Assembly (NCBI RefSeq): GCF_003391135.1
Contig: NZ_CP031455.1
Location: forward strand, 3,875,001 to 3,939,000
Reading direction: 5' to 3'
From: Streptoverticillium olivoreticuli subsp. olivoreticuli
GTDB lineage: Bacteria > Actinomycetota > Actinomycetes > Streptomycetales > Streptomycetaceae
Length of the DNA stretch: 64,000 nt
Below are positions 40,247-48,254 of the stretch, piece by piece (positions within the stretch are counted from its first letter, which is position 1; each line of letters opens with the position of its first letter). The notes below the pieces were generated by a model. It worked only from the letters and a program-made list of their open reading frames with translations. It was not told the DNA's origin and ran no database searches. A program made the translations under genes and the position numbers.

Positions 40247-40783
40247 TCAGGCGGAAATGCCGTCGATCCGGGCCATCGCGTCCTCCGCGCCGAATGCCTC
40301 CAGATAAGGCAGCCAGCGCGGGTCCCTATGCCCCGTGCCGATGATGCGCCACGCCAGCCCGGACGGCGGTGCCGGCTGATGCCGCAGCCTCCACCCCAGC
40401 TCGGCGACGTGCCGGTCGGCCTTGACGTGGTTGCAGCGGCGGCACGCGGCCACCACGTTCTCCCAGGCGTGCTGGCCACCACGGCTGCGCGGGACGACGT
40501 GATCGACGCTGGTTGCGACGCCACCGCAGTACGCGCATCGGCCGCCGTCACGGGCGAAGAGGGCGCGGCGGGTGAGCGGAACGGGCCCCCGAAAGGGCAC
40601 CCGCACAAAGCGCTTCAGCCGGACGACGCTGGGTGCGGGAATGGTGCAGGTCGCGCTGTGCATATAGGCGCCGGAGTCCTCGAGGCTGACGGCCTTTTCG
40701 TTGAGGACGAGTATGAGCGCGCGGCGGAGCGGTACGACGCCGAGCGGCTCGTACGACGCATTGAGGACCAGGACATGCGGCAC
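40247..40783 (-). CDS. HNH endonuclease
   Basis: 178 residues from GTG 40783 (AAGGAGG seven bases upstream; the frame extends to 40906). Begins VPHVLVLNASYEPLGVVPLRRAL, the usual start of this actinobacterial group. Zinc-bound HNH: CAYCGG, then TSVDHVVPRSRGGQHAWENVVAACRRCNHVKADR (DH, N, and CxxCN). Probably a chromosomally conserved nicking or repair-type nuclease; not part of a restriction system or mobile element here. Divergent from the MscS gene, sharing a region with a 15-bp palindrome (40901-40915). Confidence 0.9.
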   Translation of the reverse strand: MPHVLVLNASYEPLGVVPLRRALILVLNEKAVSLEDSGAYMHSATCTIPAPSVVRLKRFVRVPFRGPVPLTRRALFARDGGRCAYCGGVATSVDHVVPRSRGGQHAWENVVAACRRCNHVKADRHVAELGWRLRHQPAPPSGLAWRIIGTGHRDPRWLPYLEAFGAEDAMARIDGISA

Positions 40784-40900
40784 GGGTGCCTCCTTGTACG
40801 CCGGCGGCGCGTGGCTCGCGCCGGGACGATCTCCTGCAAGTGTCCCCCGGCCCCCGGCCGGAGCGCCACCATCGTCGGGTAACGGGCCACGGGTGTTTTG

Positions 40901-40915
40901 GAACACAGTGTGTTC
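40901..40915. promoter_or_regulatory. 15-bp palindrome between HNH and MscS genes
   Basis: GAACACA-G-TGTGTTC, perfect arms, about 118 bp before the HNH start and 127 bp before the MscS start. A plausible operator for either. Not the actinobacterial LexA box, which has GAAC-N4-GTTC spacing. Confidence 0.4.
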
Positions 40916-41041
40916 ATCCCCCGCTCAAGACCGGCCCCATCTCGAACAGAGCAACGGAGGAACGCGGCTGCCCCGTTAGTGTGGTGAGCTGCCCGCGCGG
41001 CCGTTCCGCCGCGGGCGTGGCTCATACGGAGGGTTACTGCT

Positions 41042-42106
41042 GTGTTCTGGTCCGCTGCCCTGGCTGCCGACTCGACGCCCCGTCCTGTCTCCCTGGACGA
41101 GGCGCAACGGACGGCGAACGACGCCGCGGGCTGGGTGGAGGAGAACTGGTCCATCTGGCTCAGCAACGGCCTGCGCATGATCCTGATCGTGGTGATCGCG
41201 ATCGTGATGCGGTCCCTGATCCGGCGGGCCATCACCAAGCTCATAGCCCGCATGAACCGCACCACCGAGTCCCTCGACGGCACGGCGCTCGGCGGTCTGC
41301 TGGTCAACGCGGAGCGGCGCAGGCAGCGCTCCGAGGCCATCGGCTCGGTGCTGCGCAGCGTCACCTCGTTCCTCATCATGGGCACGGCGGCGCTGACCGT
41401 GCTGTCCGTGCTGAAGATCAATCTGGCCCCGCTGCTCGCGAGCGCCGGTGTGGCCGGTGTGGCCATCGGTTTCGGCGCCCGCAACCTGGTCACGGACTTC
41501 CTGTCCGGCGTCTTCATGATCCTGGAGGACCAGTACGGCGTCGGTGACGAGGTGGACGCGGGCGTCGCCACCGGCACCGTCATCGAGGTGGGCCTGCGCG
41601 TCACCAAGCTGCGCGGCTCCAACGGCGCCATCTGGTACGTGCGCAACGGCGAGGTCAAGCGCATCGGCAACCTCAGCCAGGGCTGGGCCACGGCGGGCGT
41701 CGACATCCAGGTCCGCTCGGACGAGGACCTGGACCGGGTGCGCGGGATCATCACCCGGGTCGGCGAGGAGATGCAGAAGGACGAGCCGTGGAACGAGCGG
41801 CTGTGGGAGCCGGTCGAGGTGCTCGGCCTGGACGCCGTCTACCTCGACTCCGTCGTCATCCGGGTGTCCGCGAAGACGATGCCGGGGGTGGCGCTGGGGG
41901 TGGAGCGGGAGCTTCGCTGGCGGATCAAGCGGGAGCTGGATGCGGAGGGGATCCGCATCGTGGGGCGGCCGCTGGATGCGGACCTGGAGACGGCGTCGCC
42001 CGACCCTTCGGCGAGTGTCGCCGCGCCGTCTGCTCTGGCGAACCCCACGTCTCCGCAGTCCCAGGCCACTGTCCCGATACCGCCGGGGCCTTCGCTGGGC
42101 AAGTGA
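41042..42106 (+). CDS. Small-conductance mechanosensitive channel (MscS family)
   Basis: 354 residues from GTG 41042 (GGAGGG upstream). Pore-lining TM3 and beta domain are recognisable: LLASAGVAGVAIGFGARNLVTDFLSGVFMILEDQYGVGDEV, then VRNGEVKRIGNLSQGW. Two or three membrane spans precede it (WSIWLSNGLRMILIVVIAIVM and VTSFLIMGTAALTVLSVL). Opens under membrane tension to release solutes on osmotic downshock. The C-terminal Pro/Ser tail (from about residue 315) is non-conserved. Followed by the longest repeat block of the window. Confidence 0.92.
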   Translation: MFWSAALAADSTPRPVSLDEAQRTANDAAGWVEENWSIWLSNGLRMILIVVIAIVMRSLIRRAITKLIARMNRTTESLDGTALGGLLVNAERRRQRSEAIGSVLRSVTSFLIMGTAALTVLSVLKINLAPLLASAGVAGVAIGFGARNLVTDFLSGVFMILEDQYGVGDEVDAGVATGTVIEVGLRVTKLRGSNGAIWYVRNGEVKRIGNLSQGWATAGVDIQVRSDEDLDRVRGIITRVGEEMQKDEPWNERLWEPVEVLGLDAVYLDSVVIRVSAKTMPGVALGVERELRWRIKRELDAEGIRIVGRPLDADLETASPDPSASVAAPSALANPTSPQSQATVPIPPGPSLGK

Positions 42107-42109
42107 TTC

Positions 42110-42490
42110 GCCTGCGGCGGGCTTGTTCCCCAGCCCCGCCCCTTCCCTCAGCGTCTGATGCTCGGCTCCGCCGAGGCCGGGGCTCCGCCCCGGACCCCCG
42201 CTCAGGTGCGGCCCGGCGGTTTGTTTCCCCAGCCCCGCCCCTTCCCGAACTGGGGGCAAGCCCCCAGACCCCCGAACCACGCTTCGCGCGGTGTCCTCAA
42301 ACGCCGGACGGGCTGATTTCAGCCCGTCCGGCGATTGAGGACGCGCCCGCAGGGCGCTGGGGGTCCGGGGTCTCCCCGGTTTCGGGAAGGGGCGGGGCTG
42401 GGGAAGAAGCCCGCCGCAGGCGGCAACCGGCCAGCGGCCGGGGTCCGGGCGGAGCCCCGGCCTCGGCGGAGCCGCGCATCAGATAACCGC
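42110..42490. repeat. Tandem/nested modular palindromic repeats
   Basis: Most of the 472-bp gap before csnR. Left-end modules (TTGTTCCCCAGCCCCGCCCC) occur at about 42123 and again about 42219, each followed by GC palindromes. The core inverted repeat runs 42293-42342 (GTCCTCAAACGCCGGACGGG and its inverse ending CGATTGAGGAC, TT centre). Right-end modules GGGAAGGGGCGGGGCTGGGG lie at about 42385. Reads as one element inserted in or joined to another. The remaining 42491-42578 is the csnR promoter. Confidence 0.78.
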
Positions 42491-42545
42491 CGGGCCGCAC
42501 CCATTGACGCCACCTTTATCGCGGGTTTAACGTCTCGTTCATCGA

Positions 42546-42560
42546 TAGGAAAGTTTCCTA
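42546..42560. promoter_or_regulatory. CsnR box (operator of the chitosan-oligosaccharide operon)
   Basis: TAGGAAAGTTTCCTA, palindromic, 19 bp before the csnR start. Contains AGGAAAGTTTCCT, which to my recollection is the CsnR-box core of Streptomyces, where CsnR represses its own operon and chitosanase genes until chitosan oligomers appear. Confidence 0.85.
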
Positions 42561-42578
42561 ACAGACGAGGCGGAGGCC

Positions 42579-43775
42579 ATGGCCGGGACCCCCGGGACAC
42601 CACGCGTGCTGCGCGCCATGAACGACCGGGCCGCCCTCGATCTGCTCATCGCCCACGGCCCCCTCACCCGCACCCGCCTCGGCGAGCTGACCGGGCTGTC
42701 CAAGCCCACCGCCTCGCAGCTCCTGACCCGGCTGGAAGCCGCCGGGCTGGTGCGTCCGACCGGCAGCGTCACCGGCCGGCCCGGGCCCAGCGCCCAGTTG
42801 TACGAGGTGAACCCGGGCGTCGCCCACGTCGCCGCGCTCGCCGTGGACCCCGAGGGCGTCACCGCGGTGGTCGCGGACATCACCGGGCAGGTCGTCGGCG
42901 AGCACCGCGTCGAGGCGGAGGCGACGGCCGAGCCCGTACGGACCCGGACCGCCGCGCTCGTCGCCGAGGTCGTCGGCGGGGCGCTCGCCGCGGCGGGCCT
43001 CGGCCACGACGCCCTGCACCGCACCGTCATCGGCACCCCGGGCGCCCTCGACCCGCGCACCGGGACCCTGCGCTACGCGCCGCACCTGCCGGGCTGGCAG
43101 TCCCGCAGCCTGCGCGACGAGCTCACAGCGGTGCTCGGGACGCCCGTCATCATCGAGAACGACGTCAACCTCGCAGCCGTCGCCGAGCAACACCACGGCA
43201 CCGCCCAGGACTTCGACGACTTCGTGCTCGTCTGGGCGGACGAGGGCGTCGGCGCCGCCATCGTGCTCGACGGCAACCTGCTGCGCGGCGCCACCGGGGG
43301 CGCGGGCGAGATCGGCTACATGCCGCTGCCCGGCGCGCCGCTCGCGCGCGGCGGCGAGGACGCGACCGCGGGCCCGGACGGCGGCGGGGGCTTCCAGATG
43401 CTCGTCGCCTCCCCCGCCGTGCTCGCGCTCGCCGCCGCCCACGGCATCGAAGCCCGTACGGCGCCGGAGGCCCTGGCCCTCGCCGCCGCCACCCCGGGGG
43501 CGGGCGACGACGTGCTCGCCGAGCTCGGGCGGCGGCTGGCCGTGGGGCTCGCGGCCGTCGTCGCCGTGGTCGACCCGGAGCTGGTGGTGCTCTCCGGGGC
43601 GGTCTGCAAGGCGGGCGGCGAGCGGCTGCGCGCGATGGTCGAGGCCGAGCTCACGGGGCTGTCCCTGCCCCGGCCGCTGCTCCGGCTCAGCGCCGTGGCG
43701 GGCTCGCCGATCCTGACCGGAGCGCTGCGGGTCGCGCTCGCCGACGCCCGCGACAGCGTCTTCGACACGGCCTGA
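42579..43775 (+). CDS. csnR: ROK-family repressor of the chitosan-oligosaccharide operon
   Basis: 398 residues, ATG 42579 (GGAGG upstream). N-terminal winged helix (RTRLGELTGLSKPTASQLLTRLEAAGLV, about residues 30-58), then a ROK fold (NVNLAAVAEQ-type region, GVGAAIVLDGNLLRGATGGAGEIGY). The Cys-rich zinc motif of ROK kinases (CGxxGCxE) is absent and the phosphate loop is degenerate, so it is a regulator, not a kinase. With the CsnR box just upstream and the transporter, GH4 and kinase genes downstream, gene order matches the csnR-K operon of Streptomyces. First gene of the unit. Confidence 0.9.
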   Translation: MAGTPGTPRVLRAMNDRAALDLLIAHGPLTRTRLGELTGLSKPTASQLLTRLEAAGLVRPTGSVTGRPGPSAQLYEVNPGVAHVAALAVDPEGVTAVVADITGQVVGEHRVEAEATAEPVRTRTAALVAEVVGGALAAAGLGHDALHRTVIGTPGALDPRTGTLRYAPHLPGWQSRSLRDELTAVLGTPVIIENDVNLAAVAEQHHGTAQDFDDFVLVWADEGVGAAIVLDGNLLRGATGGAGEIGYMPLPGAPLARGGEDATAGPDGGGGFQMLVASPAVLALAAAHGIEARTAPEALALAAATPGAGDDVLAELGRRLAVGLAAVVAVVDPELVVLSGAVCKAGGERLRAMVEAELTGLSLPRPLLRLSAVAGSPILTGALRVALADARDSVFDTA

Positions 43776-43838
43776 CCGGCCCCCGCCCTTCCCGCGCGCT
43801 CCTCCCCCGACCGCCCCCGCCGCAAAGGAAGTTCCGCC

Positions 43839-45185
43839 ATGCCGCGAACGCACCGCCGCGCGCCGGCCCTCCTCGTCCCCCTGCTGCTCTGCGCGGGACT
43901 GCTGCTGTCGGGCTGCGCGAATCCGGGCCGGGGAAGCGCCGACGACGATCCGACCCGGCCGGTGACCCTGAGGTTCTGGCACGGCTGGTCGGAGAAGAAC
44001 GAGGTCAAGGCCGTCGACGCGGCGATCGCCCGGTTCGAGGAACTGCACCCCAACATCCGGGTGAAGTCGACCGGCAACGTCAGCGACGCGACCGTCAACC
44101 AGGCACTGCGCGCGGGCGGGGGCGACGCGCCCGACGTGGTGTCCTCGTTCACCACCGACAACGTCGGGCAGTACTGCTCCTCGGGCATGTGGGCCGACCT
44201 CGACCCCTTCATGAAGAAGTCGGGCCTCGACAAGGAGAAGGTCTTCCCGAAGACCCTGCTGTCGTACACCTCCTACAAGGGAACGCAGTGCGCCCTGCCC
44301 CTTCTCGCGGACGCCTACGGCCTCTACTACAACAAGGACGCCTTCGAGAAAGCGGGCATCACCCGGCCGCCGCGCACGATGTCCGAGTTCCGCGAGGACG
44401 CGGTGAAGCTCACCGAGCGGACCTCCGGCGGCTCGTACAAGCAGCTGGGCTTCATGCCGGACTTCCGGCTGTACCAGAACAGCCCCGACCGGCTTCTCGC
44501 CCAGTGGGGGCCGAAGTACTTCGACGCCGACGGAAAGGCCCGGCTCGCCGAGTCCCCCGAGACCGCGGAGTTCTTCACCGTCCAGCGGGACCTGATCCGC
44601 GCGCAGGGCGGCTACGGGCCGCTGGAGAGATTCCGCACCACCTTCGGCGACGAGATGTCCTCGCAGAACGCCTTTCTCACCGGGAAGCTGGCCATGCACA
44701 TGGACGGCGAATGGCGCGGGCTGATGCTGAACGAGGCCGAGCCGTCCTTCCGCTGGGGCACGGCCCCGATGCCGGTGCCCGACGACCGCGCCGACACCTA
44801 CGGCCGCGGCTATCTCACCGGCACGGTCGCGGGCATCGCCCACAGCAGCAAGCACCAGAACGCGGCGTGGGAACTGCTGAAATTCCTGACCGCGGACACC
44901 GAGCAAGTGGTCGCGTTCGCCAACGCCATCCACAACATCCCGTCCACCAACGCCGCGCTCGCGTCGCCGAAGCTGGACCGCGACCCCGCTTTCCGCACCT
45001 TCCTCGACATCGCGGCGAATCCCCGCAGCACCGGTATGCCGCCGTCCGTCAACGGCGGGCAGTACATCGTCTCGCTCCGCGATTTCTCCTTCGACGTCGA
45101 GGCGGGAAGGGTCCACGACCTCGCGAAGGGGCTGCGCGCACTCGACCGGCAGATAGACGACGACAACCTCCAGTCCCGGAACTGA
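43839..45185 (+). CDS. csnE: Sugar ABC transporter substrate-binding lipoprotein
   Basis: 448 residues. Lipoprotein signal: RRAPALLVPLLLCAGLLLSG with lipobox LSGC (Cys26). Solute-binding fold of the CUT1 (family 1) type: VTLRFWHGWSEKNEVKAVDAA near the start, YGLYYNKDAFEKAGI, and MHMDGEWRGLML. By position it should bind chitosan-derived glucosamine oligosaccharides. RBS AAAGGAAG before the ATG; 63 bp after csnR. Partner permeases follow directly. Confidence 0.9.
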   Translation: MPRTHRRAPALLVPLLLCAGLLLSGCANPGRGSADDDPTRPVTLRFWHGWSEKNEVKAVDAAIARFEELHPNIRVKSTGNVSDATVNQALRAGGGDAPDVVSSFTTDNVGQYCSSGMWADLDPFMKKSGLDKEKVFPKTLLSYTSYKGTQCALPLLADAYGLYYNKDAFEKAGITRPPRTMSEFREDAVKLTERTSGGSYKQLGFMPDFRLYQNSPDRLLAQWGPKYFDADGKARLAESPETAEFFTVQRDLIRAQGGYGPLERFRTTFGDEMSSQNAFLTGKLAMHMDGEWRGLMLNEAEPSFRWGTAPMPVPDDRADTYGRGYLTGTVAGIAHSSKHQNAAWELLKFLTADTEQVVAFANAIHNIPSTNAALASPKLDRDPAFRTFLDIAANPRSTGMPPSVNGGQYIVSLRDFSFDVEAGRVHDLAKGLRALDRQIDDDNLQSRN

Positions 45186-45196
45186 CGGAGCCCGCC

Positions 45197-46147
45197 ATGG
45201 CGATACCCCTAGCACCCGAACTGCGCCGCAAACGCACCCGAGAGCGACTGCGGACGCTCGGCTTCCTCTCCCCCTGGCTGGTCGGTTTCACCGTCTTCTT
45301 CGGCTATCCGCTCCTCGCCACCGTCTATTTCTCCTTCATGCACTACAACCAGATCCAGTCCCCGACCTTCGTCGGTCTGCGGAACTGGAGGTATGTGCTG
45401 GAGCAGATGCCCCTCTTCGGCCCGGCGCTGTGGAACACCCTCTGGCTCGTGGTCGTCATGGTCGCCCTCCGCGTCGCCTTCGGACTGGGCATCGGCCTGC
45501 TCGTCACCAAGGTGAAAACGGGCGCCGGCTTCTTCCGTACGGCCTTCTACCTGCCGTATCTGGCCCCGCCCGTGGCCGCGACGGTGGCCTTCGTCTTCCT
45601 GCTCAACCCCGGTACGGGGCCGGTCAACGAGGCGCTCTCGGCGGTCGGCGTCTCCGCCCCCAACTGGTTCAACGACCCCGACTGGGCCAAGCCCTCACTG
45701 GTGCTGCTGTCCCTGTGGGGAATCGGCGACCTGATGGTCATCTTCATGGCCTCCCTGCTGGACGTGCCCAAGGAGCAGTACGAGGCCGCCGAGCTGGACG
45801 GCGCGGGCGCCTTCGCGAAATTCCGCTACGTCACCTGGCCGTCGATCGTGCCGATCGTGATGTTCGCGGTGGTGACGGGGGTCGTGCAGACCATGCAGTA
45901 CTACACCCAGGCCCTGGTCGCCGGAAAGCTCGCCTCCGGGGTCAGCATCGGACCCGGCACGGTCATCCAGCCCGGCTATCCCGACCACTCCACGCTCACC
46001 GTGCCGCAGCTCGTCTATTCGCTCGGCTTCCAGAATTTCAACACCGGCGCCGCGTGCGTGCTCTCGCTCGTGCTCTTCGCCATCGCCATGGCCGTGACCT
46101 CGCTGCTGATGCGCAAGCGGGCCGGTCTGCTGACGGCGGAGGACTGA
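45197..46147 (+). CDS. csnF: Sugar ABC transporter permease (MalF type)
   Basis: 316 residues from ATG 45197, 11 bp after csnE. Six membrane spans starting LGFLSPWLVGFTVFFGYPLL; the EAA loop that contacts the ATPase reads EQYEAAELDGAGAFAKFRYVTWPSIVP. CUT1 MalF-like. No ATPase gene exists in the operon; Streptomyces sugar importers of this type commonly use the shared ATPase MsiK, which is the likely partner. Confidence 0.9.
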   Translation: MAIPLAPELRRKRTRERLRTLGFLSPWLVGFTVFFGYPLLATVYFSFMHYNQIQSPTFVGLRNWRYVLEQMPLFGPALWNTLWLVVVMVALRVAFGLGIGLLVTKVKTGAGFFRTAFYLPYLAPPVAATVAFVFLLNPGTGPVNEALSAVGVSAPNWFNDPDWAKPSLVLLSLWGIGDLMVIFMASLLDVPKEQYEAAELDGAGAFAKFRYVTWPSIVPIVMFAVVTGVVQTMQYYTQALVAGKLASGVSIGPGTVIQPGYPDHSTLTVPQLVYSLGFQNFNTGAACVLSLVLFAIAMAVTSLLMRKRAGLLTAED

Positions 46148-46150
46148 CCG

Positions 46151-46984
46151 TTGAGAACCCGTCGTCACGTTCTGCACTGGATAGCCGTGCACACGACCGC
46201 CGTCGCCGTCGCGCTCTTCTTCGTCCTGCCGTTCGTCTTCGTCTTCCTGACCTCGGTCATGAGCGACGACCAGGCGATGAGCGGCGACCTGTGGCCGCAC
46301 GAGTGGAACTGGTCGAACTACGCGGCCGTCTTCAACACGCCGGGCTTCCTCGACTGGTGGCGGAACTCCCTGCTCTACGCGGGACTGGGCACGCTCTTCA
46401 CCGTGTGCTCCTCGGTCCCGGTCGCCTACGCGCTCGCCAAATTCCGCTTCCGCGGCCGCCGCACGGCACTCGTCCTCGTCATCTCCACGATGATGCTGCC
46501 GCCCCAGGTCATCGTCATCCCGATGTATCTGGTGTGGGCCCAGCAGCTGCACCTTTCGGGCTCGCTGTGGCCGCTGATCATTCCGATGGCGTTCGGGGAC
46601 GCGTACTCCATCTTCCTGCTCCGGCAGTTCCTGCTGACGATTCCCAAGGAATACCTGGAGTCGGCGAAGGTCGACGGCTGCGGCGAGCTGCGCACGCTGC
46701 TGGGCATCGTCGTGCCGATGGCCAAGCCGGGGATCGCGGCGGTCGCGCTCTTCCAGTTCTTCTACTGCTGGAACGACTACTTCGGTCCGCAGATCTACGC
46801 GGCGCAGAACCCGGGCGCCTGGACGCTCAGTTATGGCCTGGAGTCCTTCAAGAGCGCGCACAGCGTCAACTGGAATCTGACCATGGCGGCGACACTGCTG
46901 GTCATGGCACCGGTCATCGTCGTTTTCTTCTTCGCACAGAAAGCCTTCGTCGAAGGCGTCACTCTCACCGGAGTAAAGGGCTGA
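46151..46984 (+). CDS. csnG: Sugar ABC transporter permease (MalG type)
   Basis: 277 residues from TTG 46151, three bases after the csnF stop; coupling to csnF would help this weak start. Six spans; LFFVLPFVFVFLTSVMS at the start, and EAA loop KEYLESAKVDGCGELRTLLGIVVPMAKPG. Ends GVTLTGVKG, the usual MalG-type terminus that reaches into the ATPase. Forms the heterodimeric channel with the preceding permease. Confidence 0.9.
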   Translation: MRTRRHVLHWIAVHTTAVAVALFFVLPFVFVFLTSVMSDDQAMSGDLWPHEWNWSNYAAVFNTPGFLDWWRNSLLYAGLGTLFTVCSSVPVAYALAKFRFRGRRTALVLVISTMMLPPQVIVIPMYLVWAQQLHLSGSLWPLIIPMAFGDAYSIFLLRQFLLTIPKEYLESAKVDGCGELRTLLGIVVPMAKPGIAAVALFQFFYCWNDYFGPQIYAAQNPGAWTLSYGLESFKSAHSVNWNLTMAATLLVMAPVIVVFFFAQKAFVEGVTLTGVKG

Positions 46985-47000
46985 TTCCCATGATGCGCAC

Positions 47001-48254
47001 ATGAAGCTCGCCGTGGTCGGCGGAGGCTCGACCTACACCCCCGAACTCATCGACGGCTTCGCCCGGCTGCGCGACACGCTGCCGCTCGCGGAACTCGTCC
47101 TGATCGACCCGGCCGCGGACCGCCTGGAGCTCGTCGGCGGGCTCGCGCGCCGGATCTTCGCCCGGCAGGGCCACCCCGGCCGGATCTCCTGGACCTCCGA
47201 CCTGGACGCGGGCGTGGACGGCGCCGACGCCGTGCTGCTCCAGCTGCGCGTGGGCGGCCAGGCCGCCCGCAACGAGGACGAGACGTGGCCGCTGGACTGC
47301 GGCTGCGTCGGCCAGGAGACGACGGGCGCGGGCGGCCTCGCCAAGGCGCTGCGCACGGTCCCGGTGGTGCTGGACATCGCGGAGCGCGTACGGCGGCGCA
47401 ACCCCGGCGCGTGGATCGTGGACTTCACCAACCCGGTGGGGATCGTGACCCGGGCGCTGCTGACCGCCGGGCACCGGGCGGTCGGGCTGTGCAACGTGGC
47501 CATCGGCTTCCAGCGGAAGTTCGCCCGGCACCTGGGGGTGGCGCCGGAGGCGGTCGCCCTGGAGCACGTGGGGCTCAACCACCTCACCTGGGAGCGGTCG
47601 GTGACCGTCGGCGGCCGCAACGTGCTGCCGGAGCTGCTCGCCGAGCACGGCGAGGCCATCGCCGCCGACCTGCACATGCCGCGGGAGCTGCTGGACCGCC
47701 TGGGCGTCGTGCCCTCGTACTACCTGCGCTACTTCTACCAGCACGACGAGGTCGTACGGGAGCTGCTGGGCAAGCCCTCGCGCGCGGCCGAGGTGGCCGA
47801 GATGGAGCGGCAGTTGCTGGCGCTCTACGGCGATCCGGCGCTGGACGAGAAGCCGGAGCTGCTGGGCAAGCGGGGCGGTGCCTTCTACTCGGAGGCGGCG
47901 GTCGCGCTGACGTCCTCGCTGCTGCGCGACACCGGCGACGTACAGGTCGTCAACACCCTCAACAACGGCACGCTGCCGTTCCTGCCGGACGACGCGGTCA
48001 TCGAGGTGCCCGCGTCGGTGGACGCCCGGGGCGCGCACCCGCTTCCCGTACGCCCCTTGGAGCCGCTGTTCGCCGGGCTGGTCGCGGGCGTCACCGCCTA
48101 TGAACACCTGGCGCTGGAGGCGGCGCTCAAGGGCGGTCGCGGCCGGGTGTTCGACGCGCTGCTCGCGCATCCGCTGATCGGCCAGGTCGCCTACGCGGAC
48201 CGGCTGACCGACGACCTCGTCGCGCACAACCGGGAGCACCTCGCGTGGGCCTGA
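47001..48254 (+). CDS. csnH: GH4 family glycosidase (6-phospho-beta-glucosidase/glucosaminidase-like)
   Basis: 417 residues, ATG 47001. NAD-dependent GH4: dinucleotide loop VVGGGSTYTPELIDG, DFTNPVGIVTRALL, metal Cys in GLCNVAIGFQ, metal His in GLNHLTW, and EAAVALTSSLL. GH4 enzymes cleave by an oxidation-elimination mechanism using NAD+ and Mn2+. In this operon it should release glucosamine units from imported chitosan oligomers; whether the substrate is phosphorylated first is unclear. Overlaps the kinase start by 10 bp. Confidence 0.9.
   Translation: MKLAVVGGGSTYTPELIDGFARLRDTLPLAELVLIDPAADRLELVGGLARRIFARQGHPGRISWTSDLDAGVDGADAVLLQLRVGGQAARNEDETWPLDCGCVGQETTGAGGLAKALRTVPVVLDIAERVRRRNPGAWIVDFTNPVGIVTRALLTAGHRAVGLCNVAIGFQRKFARHLGVAPEAVALEHVGLNHLTWERSVTVGGRNVLPELLAEHGEAIAADLHMPRELLDRLGVVPSYYLRYFYQHDEVVRELLGKPSRAAEVAEMERQLLALYGDPALDEKPELLGKRGGAFYSEAAVALTSSLLRDTGDVQVVNTLNNGTLPFLPDDAVIEVPASVDARGAHPLPVRPLEPLFAGLVAGVTAYEHLALEAALKGGRGRVFDALLAHPLIGQVAYADRLTDDLVAHNREHLAWA

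Noticed and set aside
40901..40915. LexA/SOS box for the HNH nuclease
   Set aside because: GAAC and GTTC are separated by seven bases; the actinobacterial LexA site needs four.
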